Shown here: positions 1-6,427 of the stretch, piece after piece
Numbering within the stretch: position 1 is the first letter of the stretch
How the letters are laid out: the number at the start of each line of letters is the position of its first letter
NCBI GenBank assembly: GCA_050014815.1
Contig: JBEKCP010000308.1
Location: 1 to 7,912 of the forward strand
DNA: 7,912 nt
Reading direction: 5' to 3'
DNA from: JBEKCP01 sp050014815
GTDB lineage: Bacteria > Planctomycetota > Planctomycetia > Pirellulales > Thermoguttaceae
The notes under the pieces: generated by a model
What the model was told of the DNA's origin: nothing
The model's input: the letters and a program-made list of their open reading frames with translations, nothing else
The model's database searches: none
Program-made: the position numbers and the translations under genes

Positions 1-2052
1 TGCCTCGTCCTCGACCCCCGCCGCCTTGTTCCAGAGCGCCAGCGCGGTCGGCTTGGCCGTCTCGGGCACGAGGCCGAAGAGCCGCGCGAACGCCTCGTTC
101 GACAGGCCCGGCTTGATCGTATCGACGGCCGGCAGCCTGGCCGGGTTATAGGGTTGGCCCAGCATCTTTCCGAGCATCGACGTGCGGAGTTCGACGGCCT
201 CCGACATCTCTTCGCCGAACATGTTCCGGTACTCCGCGACGTAGTGCGAAAGGATGATGTCGACACCGGGAAAGTGGAATGCCGTTCCTTCCGGCGGGAG
301 GCCGCCCACGATCAGGCTTCGCCGTCCCACCTGAATCATGTCCGACCGGCCGCGGTAGAACATCCGCATGTAGCTCGGGCTCAGTCCGCCGCTGGCCTTC
401 CAGAAGTCGCAATCCACCTGCCAGTCCTTGAGCTGCTCTTCGTAGGCGGCCATGAGGGCGGGCATGCGGGCCTGGGCCTGCTCCATCGTGCCTTCCACGA
501 AGCGGGGCTTAATCAGGGCCTTGCCCCACGGCCGGAAACTGCCGATGTAGACCGAGACCATCACCGGATACAGGCCCTTCTGGAGCCGCACGAACTCGTA
601 GTTCCGCCGATGGACGCCGCCGATATACACGTCCACGCCGTTGTGGTCGGCCTGGAGCTGGAGCAATCGCGGCCGGTCGTTCTCGATGATCGTATAGAAG
701 AAGTTGGTCGTGTAGTACTGCCGGGAGACGGCCTCGGTGACGTCGATCTTGCCGTCGAACATGCCCTTGTCCTTCTCGTGCGAGAGCGCGCGGAAGGCAT
801 CCTCCTTACCGCCGAAGGCGATTCTCATGCCAACCTCCGGCCGGACCTTGCCGATACCGCCCTGGGCGGAAAACACGTCGTCGTTAGCCTTAAGCTTATA
901 GCCGCCGACGTAGATCCACTCCGGCGGCATCTTGTCGAGTTCGAGCTTCGACACCGGGACACCCGGACCCGGCTTGTAGTCCAGCGCCGGGGCGATTTCG
1001 GGCGCCAGCGGGCGGTCGGCGGGCGAGGCGGGTTTGGGCGGCAGCGGGCCCGGCTCGCCCCAAAGCGCCAATCCGGAGTGCGCGACCCCGCCCAACAACA
1101 ACGCGCCGTGGTAAAGCATGTCCCAACTGAACTCGCCGGTGGCGAACTCGCCGCGGAATCCGAGGATAGACTCGCTATTCTCCGACAGATACCACCGCAC
1201 CTCGTTGCGAAAGGCCTCGGGCCAGGCGTCGCAGCAGAGGTCGTACGCCACGGCGACGTGCTCCAGCCGCGGTCCCCATGCCTGTTTCCCGGAGCCCGGA
1301 CCCGAGGTGCGGTCCGCCATGTGGGCCTTGACGGCCTCCATTGCCCGGACCGCATAGGTCTTGTCCCCCAGAAGTTGGTACTTCAAGCCCAGCCCGACGG
1401 CGCTAGCCCCGGTAAGCACGTACTCGCCGGAGCCCGTCGCGCCCTCGAGCCTGGCCAGGGCCGCCTGCCCGAAGGGGGTCTTGGCCTTCGCGCGGAGCGC
1501 CGGCAGATCGCTCTTGCGGAAGAGCATACGCGGGTGCTCACCGGGCACTACCGGCACGAATCCGGCTCCCGCGATCTTGACCCGCGGCTTGATGAGTCCC
1601 TCGGCCTTGCCGCTGAGCGGTTTGCCCCGGTGGGTTCCCGAATAGGTCCCGTCCAACTTGCCGTCGGCGGCGCGTTTCAGGCTCACCTGGTAGACGGCCC
1701 GGGCCGCTGAGTTGCGTCGCCATTGGTCGCCCTGAATACTGACGTCCAGCGAGAGGTCGACGGTCGTCGGGGTGATCTTGCCCTCGACGACGCGGCCGAA
1801 GTGCGTGGCCCGGTTGAAGGCCGGCTCCAGGCCGGCCGGCGTCTCCCACTGACCGCCGGAAGTTCCCAGGTCGAGCGTGAGAACATGGGTCGGCTTCCCA
1901 TCCTCGCCGAACGCCCCGGTGAGGCGGAGTTCCATCTGGACGTCTCCCGGCTCGGCCGGCTTGGGCCCTTGGGCGGCCGCTCCGCTACACACGACGGCGG
2001 CGATCGCCAGCGCGACCAGACCATAAGCAACCAAACCTGCACCACGATTCAT
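1..2052 (-). CDS. Secreted heparinase/alginate-lyase-like protein with N-terminal beta module (3' end outside window)
   Basis: The minus-strand frame is open from the ATG at 2052 to base 1 without a stop (684 codons), so the C-terminus is missing. GAGGAG lies 7 bases before the ATG (2060-2065) and fixes the start. Residues 1-27 form a signal peptide (hydrophobic 8-22, likely cleavage after AAA27). Residues about 36-156 look beta-rich, with the segment GKLDGTY (131-137), and resemble the module behind the signal peptide of the upstream propeller protein. From 173 the stretch HPRMLFRKSDLPALRAKAK is the typical entry to the alpha/alpha-toroid domain of heparinase II/III and alginate-lyase-type proteins; AVAYDLCCDAWP (268-278) fits the same fold. 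Residues about 430-520 look like a beta domain, possibly carbohydrate-binding (VDVYIGG 473-479). Residues 540-684 are helical in style and unassigned. Likely role: extracytoplasmic polysaccharide binding or cleavage. Catalytic residues cannot be assigned here, so enzyme activity is inference. Confidence 0.85.
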   Translation of the reverse strand, partial: MNRGAGLVAYGLVALAIAAVVCSGAAAQGPKPAEPGDVQMELRLTGAFGEDGKPTHVLTLDLGTSGGQWETPAGLEPAFNRATHFGRVVEGKITPTTVDLSLDVSIQGDQWRRNSAARAVYQVSLKRAADGKLDGTYSGTHRGKPLSGKAEGLIKPRVKIAGAGFVPVVPGEHPRMLFRKSDLPALRAKAKTPFGQAALARLEGATGSGEYVLTGASAVGLGLKYQLLGDKTYAVRAMEAVKAHMADRTSGPGSGKQAWGPRLEHVAVAYDLCCDAWPEAFRNEVRWYLSENSESILGFRGEFATGEFSWDMLYHGALLLGGVAHSGLALWGEPGPLPPKPASPADRPLAPEIAPALDYKPGPGVPVSKLELDKMPPEWIYVGGYKLKANDDVFSAQGGIGKVRPEVGMRIAFGGKEDAFRALSHEKDKGMFDGKIDVTEAVSRQYYTTNFFYTIIENDRPRLLQLQADHNGVDVYIGGVHRRNYEFVRLQKGLYPVMVSVYIGSFRPWGKALIKPRFVEGTMEQAQARMPALMAAYEEQLKDWQVDCDFWKASGGLSPSYMRMFYRGRSDMIQVGRRSLIVGGLPPEGTAFHFPGVDIILSHYVAEYRNMFGEEMSEAVELRTSMLGKMLGQPYNPARLPAVDTIKPGLSNEAFARLFGLVPETAKPTALALWNKAAGVEDEA

Positions 2053-2201
2053 GATGAATCTCCTCGGATTGAAAGAGGGGTGAAATCGAATACTCTACGG
2101 TGAAGTCACTTCTGGCAACATTCGCCGGCCGTACATCGCCGTCATTCTCCCATCGCTTCTTGTCAGCGCTCAGTCCGGGATCGATAGCCGGCTCCAAGCC
2201 A

Positions 2202-2230
2202 GGCCGGGGCGGAGGACGCTCCGCCCGGCC
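2202..2230 (-). terminator. GC-rich hairpin between the propeller gene and the lyase-like gene
   Basis: A 13/12-base inverted repeat (GGCCGGGGCGGAG, loop GACG, CTCCGCCCGGCC, one bulged base) begins about 20 bases after the propeller gene's stop codon. No T-run follows on the minus strand, so it is not a classic intrinsic terminator. It may attenuate transcription, stabilise the upstream mRNA end, or be a repeat. The rest of the gap 2053-2250 holds only the ribosome binding site of the lyase-like gene and a weak promoter-like TTGCCA at 2118-2113. Confidence 0.45.
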
Positions 2231-2250
2231 CTTGTTGACGAACGATCTCG

Positions 2251-4251
2251 CTACTTCTTGCGGATATCAAAACAGTAGATGCCGTCGGCGCCGCGGACGA
2301 AGATGCGGCCGTCGGCGACCACCGAACTCCAGTAGGCGCCCGGCGGGCGGTTGTAGGGGTTGGTCGGATTGATCGGCGGGGTCCATGCGCACATCTGCTT
2401 CGTGTCCTTGCCGGCGATGCTGTACATGATCTGGGGCGTCCCGCAGTTGTGGGCCGAATCCGGATGCAGCAGCACGCGATCGTTGACCCGGCTGAACCCC
2501 GGGGCGTTGGCGCCGGGGGAAGCGCCGCGCCACAGTTCGCTCCCATCCTTTGCGTTCAGCACGACCAAGGGGCCCTGATTGCTCAGGGAGTAAACATAAT
2601 CCCCGGTGAGGTAACTTACGGCGTAACCGTCTTTGCCGTTTTGATACGACCAGAGTTTCTCGGCCTTGTCCTTGCCCACCTTGTAGACGGTGCAGGTGGT
2701 TCCGCTATTGACCAGGAACTTGTCCCCGACGCAGACGGCGGAACCGCCTCCCACCTGTTTGACATCCCAAACCTCCTTGCCGGTCTTGGCGTCCACGCCC
2801 TTCCCGGTGGTCGGGAAGAACAGCAGTTCCTGGCCTTCCACGACCATGCGAACCGGTTGGAACGCGGAACTCCCCAGGTCCTGCTGCCAGACCATCTTGC
2901 CGGTCGCCGGATCGCAGCCGATCCAATGCCCGTTGAAGTCGGTGGCGACGATCAGGCCAGACACCGCCTGCAACTGCGCCCCGTCCTCGATCCACATTTT
3001 CGGCATGCTGCGCTCGACGGGGTTGTCGGCGTTGTGGACGTAGATGCCCGGGTCCTTCTCCCGCGCCCGCTTCAGGATATGGAGATTGGACGTATATAGC
3101 CCCCTCTTGGACCAGACCTCGCCCACGGGGGCGGCGTATTCGGCGGTCTCCCACAACAGTTTGCCGGTATTGGCGTCGAGGCCGTACATGAAATGGCCGG
3201 TTCCTTCGACGAAGAGCTTGCCGTCGTAGGCCACCGGGGTCATGCCGGTCGGTGAACCCTTGTGGTCGGTGTAGTTCCACGCCCGGAAGGGAAGCACCGT
3301 GTGCCACAGCGTCTTGCCGGTGGCGGCGTCGATGCAGACGACGTGATCGTCGGCCATGCTGGTCCAATGACGCTTTTCCTTCTCGGCCCAGAACTTGCCA
3401 AAATACTTCTCCACGTTCGAGAGCTTGCCACAGTTGAAGCCTACGATGCTATCGTCGGTGATGCGCGGCGGATAGTAGCCGGGCGAGGCCTCGTAGTAAT
3501 ACTGGTACACCTTGCCCTCGTAGACGATCGGCGAGGCGCCGCCGCTCGTGAAAGTGTAGCAGGTGCCGTTGCGACCCTGAGTGGGGTTGCGTGTTGCGGT
3601 GCCCGGCCCGTGGCCGATGAGTTGCTCGCTCCGCCATACCAGCCGGGCCTGGTTCAGGTCGTCGAGGATGGGCGTGGAGATCGGCGCGGCCGTCCAATTG
3701 CCGGTCGGCCCGCTGCTCTGCGGCCAATTCTTCGTCTTGTCGAGCGCTTCGGCCTTCGCCATTTGCCCTTCCGTGAGCACTTCGCCGCCGATCGTGCCGG
3801 CGGGGCCGACGGCGCCTTCGCTAGCGGGCGCCGAACTTAAGACCACCTTCGACGTGTAGGTTCCGCTGACCTTGCCCTCGGCTGCCACGGTCAGATCCAA
3901 CGTGTAGGCGTACCGAGGATCGCCGCTGCCGCCATTGACATACACGCCGGTGAGCTTGTTGCCCTCGACCTTCAGCCCTTCGTGCTGGGCGGCGAACAGA
4001 TTGCGCGAGATGTAGCTCTGCACGATCCGGCCGTCGCGGGCGATCAGGCGGAAATCGATCTTGTCGCCCTTCGCCGGCTCCATCACCAGTTGAAAGACCT
4101 TGTAGACGCCGGTCGGCGTCGCGCTGGCCGGCGGCGGAAGTTTCGTCTCCTCCAGGGTCAAGGGGGCCAGCTTGCCGGACTGGCCCATTGCCGCACTCGT
4201 CATCGCCACGGCCAGCGCCGCCGCGGCCGAACTCAGACGTGAGACAATCAT
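2251..4251 (-). CDS. Exported PQQ-like (BamB-type) beta-propeller protein
   Basis: The protein has 666 residues. Residues 1-23 are a signal peptide (hydrophobic 9-21, AMGQ cleavage region). Residues about 46-163 form a beta-rich module (VEG 95-97, GKVSGTY 126-132) similar to that in the downstream lyase-like protein. Residues about 230-666 carry PQQ-like propeller repeats with the D-x-x-T-G-K-x-x-W signature: DAATGKTLW (308-316), DANTGKLLW (359-367), DPATGKMVW (447-455), DAKTGKEVW (487-495), a degenerate AEKLW (530-534) and NAKDGSELW (566-574), ending at GIYCFDIRKK. It has nine cysteines but no vicinal Cys pair as in PQQ alcohol dehydrogenases, so a binding or scaffold role is more likely than redox catalysis. 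The start at 4251 is preferred over an in-frame ATG at 4467, because AAAGGAA precedes it and the signal peptide begins there. The lyase-like gene follows on the same strand, probably in one operon. Ligand unknown. Confidence 0.9.
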   Translation of the reverse strand: MIVSRLSSAAAALAVAMTSAAMGQSGKLAPLTLEETKLPPPASATPTGVYKVFQLVMEPAKGDKIDFRLIARDGRIVQSYISRNLFAAQHEGLKVEGNKLTGVYVNGGSGDPRYAYTLDLTVAAEGKVSGTYTSKVVLSSAPASEGAVGPAGTIGGEVLTEGQMAKAEALDKTKNWPQSSGPTGNWTAAPISTPILDDLNQARLVWRSEQLIGHGPGTATRNPTQGRNGTCYTFTSGGASPIVYEGKVYQYYYEASPGYYPPRITDDSIVGFNCGKLSNVEKYFGKFWAEKEKRHWTSMADDHVVCIDAATGKTLWHTVLPFRAWNYTDHKGSPTGMTPVAYDGKLFVEGTGHFMYGLDANTGKLLWETAEYAAPVGEVWSKRGLYTSNLHILKRAREKDPGIYVHNADNPVERSMPKMWIEDGAQLQAVSGLIVATDFNGHWIGCDPATGKMVWQQDLGSSAFQPVRMVVEGQELLFFPTTGKGVDAKTGKEVWDVKQVGGGSAVCVGDKFLVNSGTTCTVYKVGKDKAEKLWSYQNGKDGYAVSYLTGDYVYSLSNQGPLVVLNAKDGSELWRGASPGANAPGFSRVNDRVLLHPDSAHNCGTPQIMYSIAGKDTKQMCAWTPPINPTNPYNRPPGAYWSSVVADGRIFVRGADGIYCFDIRKK

Positions 4252-4257
4252 GCTGCG

Positions 4258-4264
4258 TTCCTTT
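4258..4264 (-). promoter_or_regulatory. Ribosome binding site deciding the propeller gene start
   Basis: AAAGGAA on the minus strand lies 6 bases before the ATG at 4251. It supports this start over the longer reading from 4467, whose extra 72 residues are proline-rich and precede the signal peptide. Confidence 0.7.
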
Positions 4265-4414
4265 GAAATCGGGGTCCAAATGAAGTGCGAAAGACACACA
4301 ACGGGCTCAGTCGTCGGCAACGCCGGCGTCGGCGATTGCGTTCTGGGATGGCTCTCGGGGTGTGCGGTTGGAACCGGGGGGTCTTGGCGGGGCAATGGTG
4401 GAAGCAAGTAGGTC

Positions 4415-4456
4415 GGATTGCGGCGACCGCAATCCCTCATTGTGCGCCAGGCGCAC
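4415..4456. repeat. Two adjacent perfect hairpins (REP-like)
   Basis: GGATTGCGG-CGA-CCGCAATCC (4415-4435) is a perfect 9-bp stem with a 3-base loop. Six bases on, GTGCGCC-A-GGCGCAC (4442-4456) is a perfect 7-bp stem around one base. Paired palindromes like this resemble REP/BIME-type repeats. They lie in the probable leader of the minus-strand propeller transcript, so an RNA role (mRNA stability or attenuation) is also possible. The rest of the 4252-4616 gap shows no gene. Confidence 0.6.
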
Positions 4457-4489
4457 GCGAAATACAATCGGAAAAGGGTGGTAGAAGTT

Positions 4490-4495
4490 ATTATA
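4490..4495 (-). promoter_or_regulatory. Candidate -10 element for the propeller/lyase-like operon
   Basis: TATAAT, a perfect sigma70-type -10 hexamer, reads on the minus strand in the only AT-rich patch of this intergenic region. No good -35 is seen at 16-18 bases. Transcription from here would give a leader of about 230 bases that includes both hairpins at 4415-4456. On the plus strand the overlapping bases 4492-4497 read TATACT, which could serve the divergent genes. Confidence 0.35.
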
Positions 4496-4616
4496 CTAGG
4501 TGGTAGTTTATTCTGCCCTCTTGCAGTTGCGATTCTCCTTGCCTACGCTGAGTACGGTCACGCCGCCGCGGCCCGCCCGCCAACGCCGACGCCCTGCCCT
4601 TCGGAGACGACACAAC

Positions 4617-4754
4617 ATGGCCGACCATCGCATTTTCAACCGTCGCAGTTTCATCCGGGGCCTGGCGGCGCTGCTGATGACCGTCTGCTTGGCACTGCAA
4701 GCCGCCGGTCAGCCCGAAGGGGACAGTCCCCGTATTGCGTGTGGTTGCCGTTGA
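4617..4754 (+). pseudogene. Orphan Tat signal peptide (45-codon remnant)
   Basis: The frame encodes 45 residues. Residues 8-14 are NRRSFIR, a twin-arginine motif, followed by a hydrophobic core (GLAALLMTVCLALQAAG, 15-31) and a plausible cleavage site. A Tat signal should precede a folded, often cofactor-bearing protein, but only about 14 unrelated residues follow (PEGDSPRIACGCR) before TGA. The break coincides with the palindrome at 4719-4731. GGAG lies about 10 bases before the ATG. I read this as the surviving 5' end of a lost exported-protein gene. A tiny leader peptide for the URO-D-like gene, whose ATG lies 32 bases after this stop, is the alternative. The frame could also extend upstream to 4500, but that part has no protein-like character. 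Confidence 0.5.
4719..4731. repeat. Palindrome GGGGACAGTCCCC
   Basis: This is a perfect 6-bp inverted repeat around one base, sitting where the Tat-signal reading frame loses protein-like character. GGGGACAG-type words recur in dispersed palindromic repeats of many environmental bacteria, from recollection; a link to REP-type elements is inference. The 9-mer AGGGGACAG occurs again at 6034-6042. Confidence 0.5.
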
Positions 4755-4786
4755 ATGGTTCGTGATCGAGGCCTTGGAGGTCGCTC

Positions 4787-5839
4787 ATGACGAATTCGAC
4801 GATGACTGCCCGCGAGCGGGTCTTCCGGGCCCTGGAGTTCAACCGCCCCGACCGCGTGCCGCGCGATCTGTGGATGGTGCCCCGCGCGGCGATGGTGTAC
4901 GGCCAGGACGCCATCGACGCCTTTTGCCGCCGTTGGCCCGGCGACTTCGTCCAGGCCATGGTCGGCCGCCGGCCGCCGCTGCGGGCCAAGGGTAGTCCGG
5001 TCGAGGTCGGGCAGTACACCGACGAGTGGGGTTGCGTTTTCGAGACGGTCGTGGCGGGCATCCACGGGCAGGTGAAGGACCCGCTGGTGAGCGACTGGTC
5101 GAAGCTCGATGAGGTCCGCCCGCCGGAAGAACTGCTGGAGGTCGACGGCGGCGCGGTCCGCGACTTCTGCCGCAACACCGACCGCTTCGTGCTCGGCAGC
5201 GGCTGGGCCCGCCCGTTCGAGCGGTTGCAGTTCCTCCGCGGCACCGAGAACGTGTTGATGGATCTCGGCGAGCGATCCGGCGAACTGCGGCAGTTGCTGG
5301 GGCTCATCCATGATTTCTTCCGCAGGCAGTTCGAGATCTGGGCCGGCACCGCCGTCGACGCCCTGGTGATCATGGACGACTGGGGCTCGCAGCAGTCGCT
5401 GCTCATTTCCCCCCGCCTGTGGCGCGAATGGTTCAAGCCGCTGTACGCGGAATACGCGTCCATCGCCCATGCCGGCGGCAAGAAGCTGTTCATGCACTCC
5501 GACGGATACATCCTCGACATTTACGAGGACCTGATCGAAGTGGGCGTCGACGCCGTCAACAGTCAATTGTTCTGCATGGACCTGGCGGCCATCGGCGCCC
5601 GCTGCGCCGGACGGATCGCCTTCTGGGGCGAGATCGACCGCCAGCAGGTCCTGCCGCACGGCACGGTGGCCGACGTGCGGGCAGCCGTCGCCCGGGTGGT
5701 CGAACATCTCTGGCGGCCCGAGGGGGGCGTCATCGCCCAGTTCGAGCTCAGCGCCGACACGCCGCTGGAAAACGCCCACGCCGTCTACGAATCCTGGGAG
5801 CGATTGACGGCGGCCGCCCCGCTATCCCTAAATCCCTAA
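4787..5839 (+). CDS. Uroporphyrinogen decarboxylase (URO-D) superfamily protein, methyltransferase-like
   Basis: The protein has 350 residues, usual for the family, and is cytoplasmic (no signal peptide). GGAGG at 4776-4780 lies 6 bases before the ATG and fixes the start. URO-D-superfamily features are RERVFRALEFNRPDRVPRD (9-27), DEWG (79-82), MDDWGSQ (196-202), FKPLY (216-220), MHSDGYI (236-242), WGEID (280-284) and QVLPHGT (287-293). It lacks the N-terminal RQAGRY-type arginine motif of true HemE, so heme synthesis is unlikely. It resembles the cobamide/MtaA-like branch, but the zinc motif H-x-C is H237-S-D here, so a zinc-thiol methyltransferase reaction is also unproven. Substrate unknown. 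It stands between two gene relics and has no intact partner in the window. The C-terminal residues LSLNP are encoded by the 8-bp tandem repeat, suggesting the original end was altered. Confidence 0.85.
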   Translation: MTNSTMTARERVFRALEFNRPDRVPRDLWMVPRAAMVYGQDAIDAFCRRWPGDFVQAMVGRRPPLRAKGSPVEVGQYTDEWGCVFETVVAGIHGQVKDPLVSDWSKLDEVRPPEELLEVDGGAVRDFCRNTDRFVLGSGWARPFERLQFLRGTENVLMDLGERSGELRQLLGLIHDFFRRQFEIWAGTAVDALVIMDDWGSQQSLLISPRLWREWFKPLYAEYASIAHAGGKKLFMHSDGYILDIYEDLIEVGVDAVNSQLFCMDLAAIGARCAGRIAFWGEIDRQQVLPHGTVADVRAAVARVVEHLWRPEGGVIAQFELSADTPLENAHAVYESWERLTAAAPLSLNP

Positions 5840-5857
5840 ATCCCTAAATCCCTAAAT
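5826..5857 (+). repeat. Four tandem copies of CCCTAAAT spanning a stop codon
   Basis: Four exact 8-bp units lie at 5826, 5834, 5842 and 5850. The URO-D-like gene's TAA (5837-5839) lies in the second unit. Because 8 is not a multiple of 3, successive TAA triplets (5829, 5837, 5845) fall in all three forward frames, so translation stops here whatever the frame. Confidence 0.95.
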
Positions 5858-5858
5858 C

Positions 5859-6026
5859 GAAGCGATCGAAGTCTTGGACCGGATCCGGCGCCGGCACGAA
5901 CCGAAGTCGCGGGAAATCCTCGTGCCGCCCACCGGGGTCGTCGTCCGCGCCTCGACCGACACCCTGGCCGTCGCCGACGCCGAAATCAACCTGGCCTTGC
6001 AGTGGATCCGCAAAGAGGCCTGCAAT
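5859..6026 (+). pseudogene. Fragment of an XylR-type AraC-family transcriptional regulator
   Basis: The 56 codons match the segment joining the sugar-sensing domain to the AraC helix-turn-helix in XylR-like regulators: ILVPPTGVVVRASTD (20-34 of the fragment), then DAEINLALQWIRKEAC (40-55), the equivalent of the DPAVIQAMHYIRNHAC stretch of E. coli XylR (from memory). The N-terminal ligand-binding domain is absent: a stop in this frame (5853-5855) and the 8-bp repeat precede it. The helix-turn-helix is absent too: after AAT at 6024-6026 the frame enters GGGGTCAGGGGACAGG and repeat DNA. An open frame from TTG 5874 to 6365 exists but is not protein-like after this point. This is a relic and cannot regulate anything. 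It suggests the locus once had a sugar-responsive regulator. Confidence 0.7.
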
Positions 6027-6027
6027 A

Positions 6028-6043
6028 GGGGTCAGGGGACAGG
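6028..6043 (+). repeat. GGGGTCAGGGGACAGG repeat-like sequence
   Basis: This guanine-rich word stands exactly at the 3' breakpoint of the regulator relic. It shares AGGGGACAG (6034-6042) with the palindrome region at 4718-4726. It may be an edge of a degenerate dispersed repeat; the assignment is tentative. Confidence 0.3.
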
Positions 6044-6059
6044 CGAAAGCGAACTAGCC

Positions 6060-6136
6060 GGGGAGACAGGGAGACAAAGAGTGTTTTGCCACCTCCCCCA
6101 TCTCCTTGTCTTCTTGTCTCCCCCTCTCCTTGTCTC
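6060..6136. repeat. Polypurine/polypyrimidine inverted simple repeat
   Basis: A GGGAGACA-rich arm (6060-6081) faces a CTCCTTGTCT-rich arm (6101-6136). Bases 6069-6081 can pair with 6110-6122, with one mismatch and one wobble, over a 28-base loop. CTCCTTGTCT occurs at 6102-6111 and 6126-6135. Such stretches give spurious SPCLLVS-like reading frames in planctomycete intergenic DNA. No gene is supported between the relic and the toxin gene. Confidence 0.55.
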
Positions 6137-6172
6137 GTTTCTCCTTCCGCCATCCACCGATGTGGCGCGTGG

Positions 6173-6427
6173 TCAGACCAGCCGCACGAGGAGCACTTCG
6201 GCAACGCGGTCGCTCTCGCCGACCGCAAAAAGAACCCTCAGCGGCGGAACCAATACCGCGCGAAGTCCTTCACTCAATTCAGCACCCTGCCGTGGCGCAT
6301 CCTCGGCCAACTGCTGGTCGATCCTATGGACCGCCGCCGTCACCTCGTTTCGGTTGGCAGCTTGAAGCCATAGGTCGATCAACTCATCTCGCGCGGCTTT
6401 CGCCCATACGACGGTGTAGCGAGTCAT
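6173..6427 (-). CDS. RelE/ParE-family toxin of a type II toxin-antitoxin pair
   Basis: The protein has 84 residues, the usual size. It starts with a beta strand (RYTVVWAK, 3-10), followed by two amphipathic helices (about 11-42), then EGLRAVLVPPLRVLFAVGES (53-72) and a final strand AEVLLVRLV (76-84), the alpha/beta layout of RelE/ParE toxins. Known relatives cleave mRNA at the ribosome or poison gyrase; which applies here cannot be told, and the RelE catalytic Tyr/Lys set is not evident. The ATG (6427-6425) overlaps the antitoxin stop as ATGA, so the pair is translationally coupled. No frameshift or truncation is seen. It converges on the regulator relic. Confidence 0.8.
   Translation of the reverse strand: MTRYTVVWAKAARDELIDLWLQAANRNEVTAAVHRIDQQLAEDAPRQGAELSEGLRAVLVPPLRVLFAVGESDRVAEVLLVRLV

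Noticed and set aside
154..1710. Long open frame on the plus strand (518 codons)
   Set aside because: It lies antisense to the lyase-like gene, which has a signal peptide, ribosome binding site and family motifs. The plus-strand product is Arg/His/Val-rich with no domain, as expected of a GC-rich shadow frame.
4252..4467. Longer start for the propeller protein at 4467
   Set aside because: The extra 72 residues are proline-rich and would bury the signal peptide inside the protein; a good ribosome binding site precedes the start at 4251.
4709..5779. Open frame of 356 codons on the minus strand
   Set aside because: It is antisense to the URO-D-like gene and has no recognisable motifs, while the plus strand carries the family motifs throughout.
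5826..5857. Telomere-like CCCTAAA repeat
   Set aside because: The unit is 8 bp (CCCTAAAT), only four copies exist, and it lies inside bacterial genes; it is a local simple repeat.
4719..6136. CRISPR array or paired transposon ends from the several short repeats
   Set aside because: The repeats differ from one another, have no regular spacers, and no transposase or Cas gene is present in the window.
6086..6373. Plus-strand frames through the polypyrimidine stretch with SPCLLVS-like peptides
   Set aside because: These come from the CTCCTTGTCT simple repeat and from the antisense of the toxin gene; they have no protein-like character.
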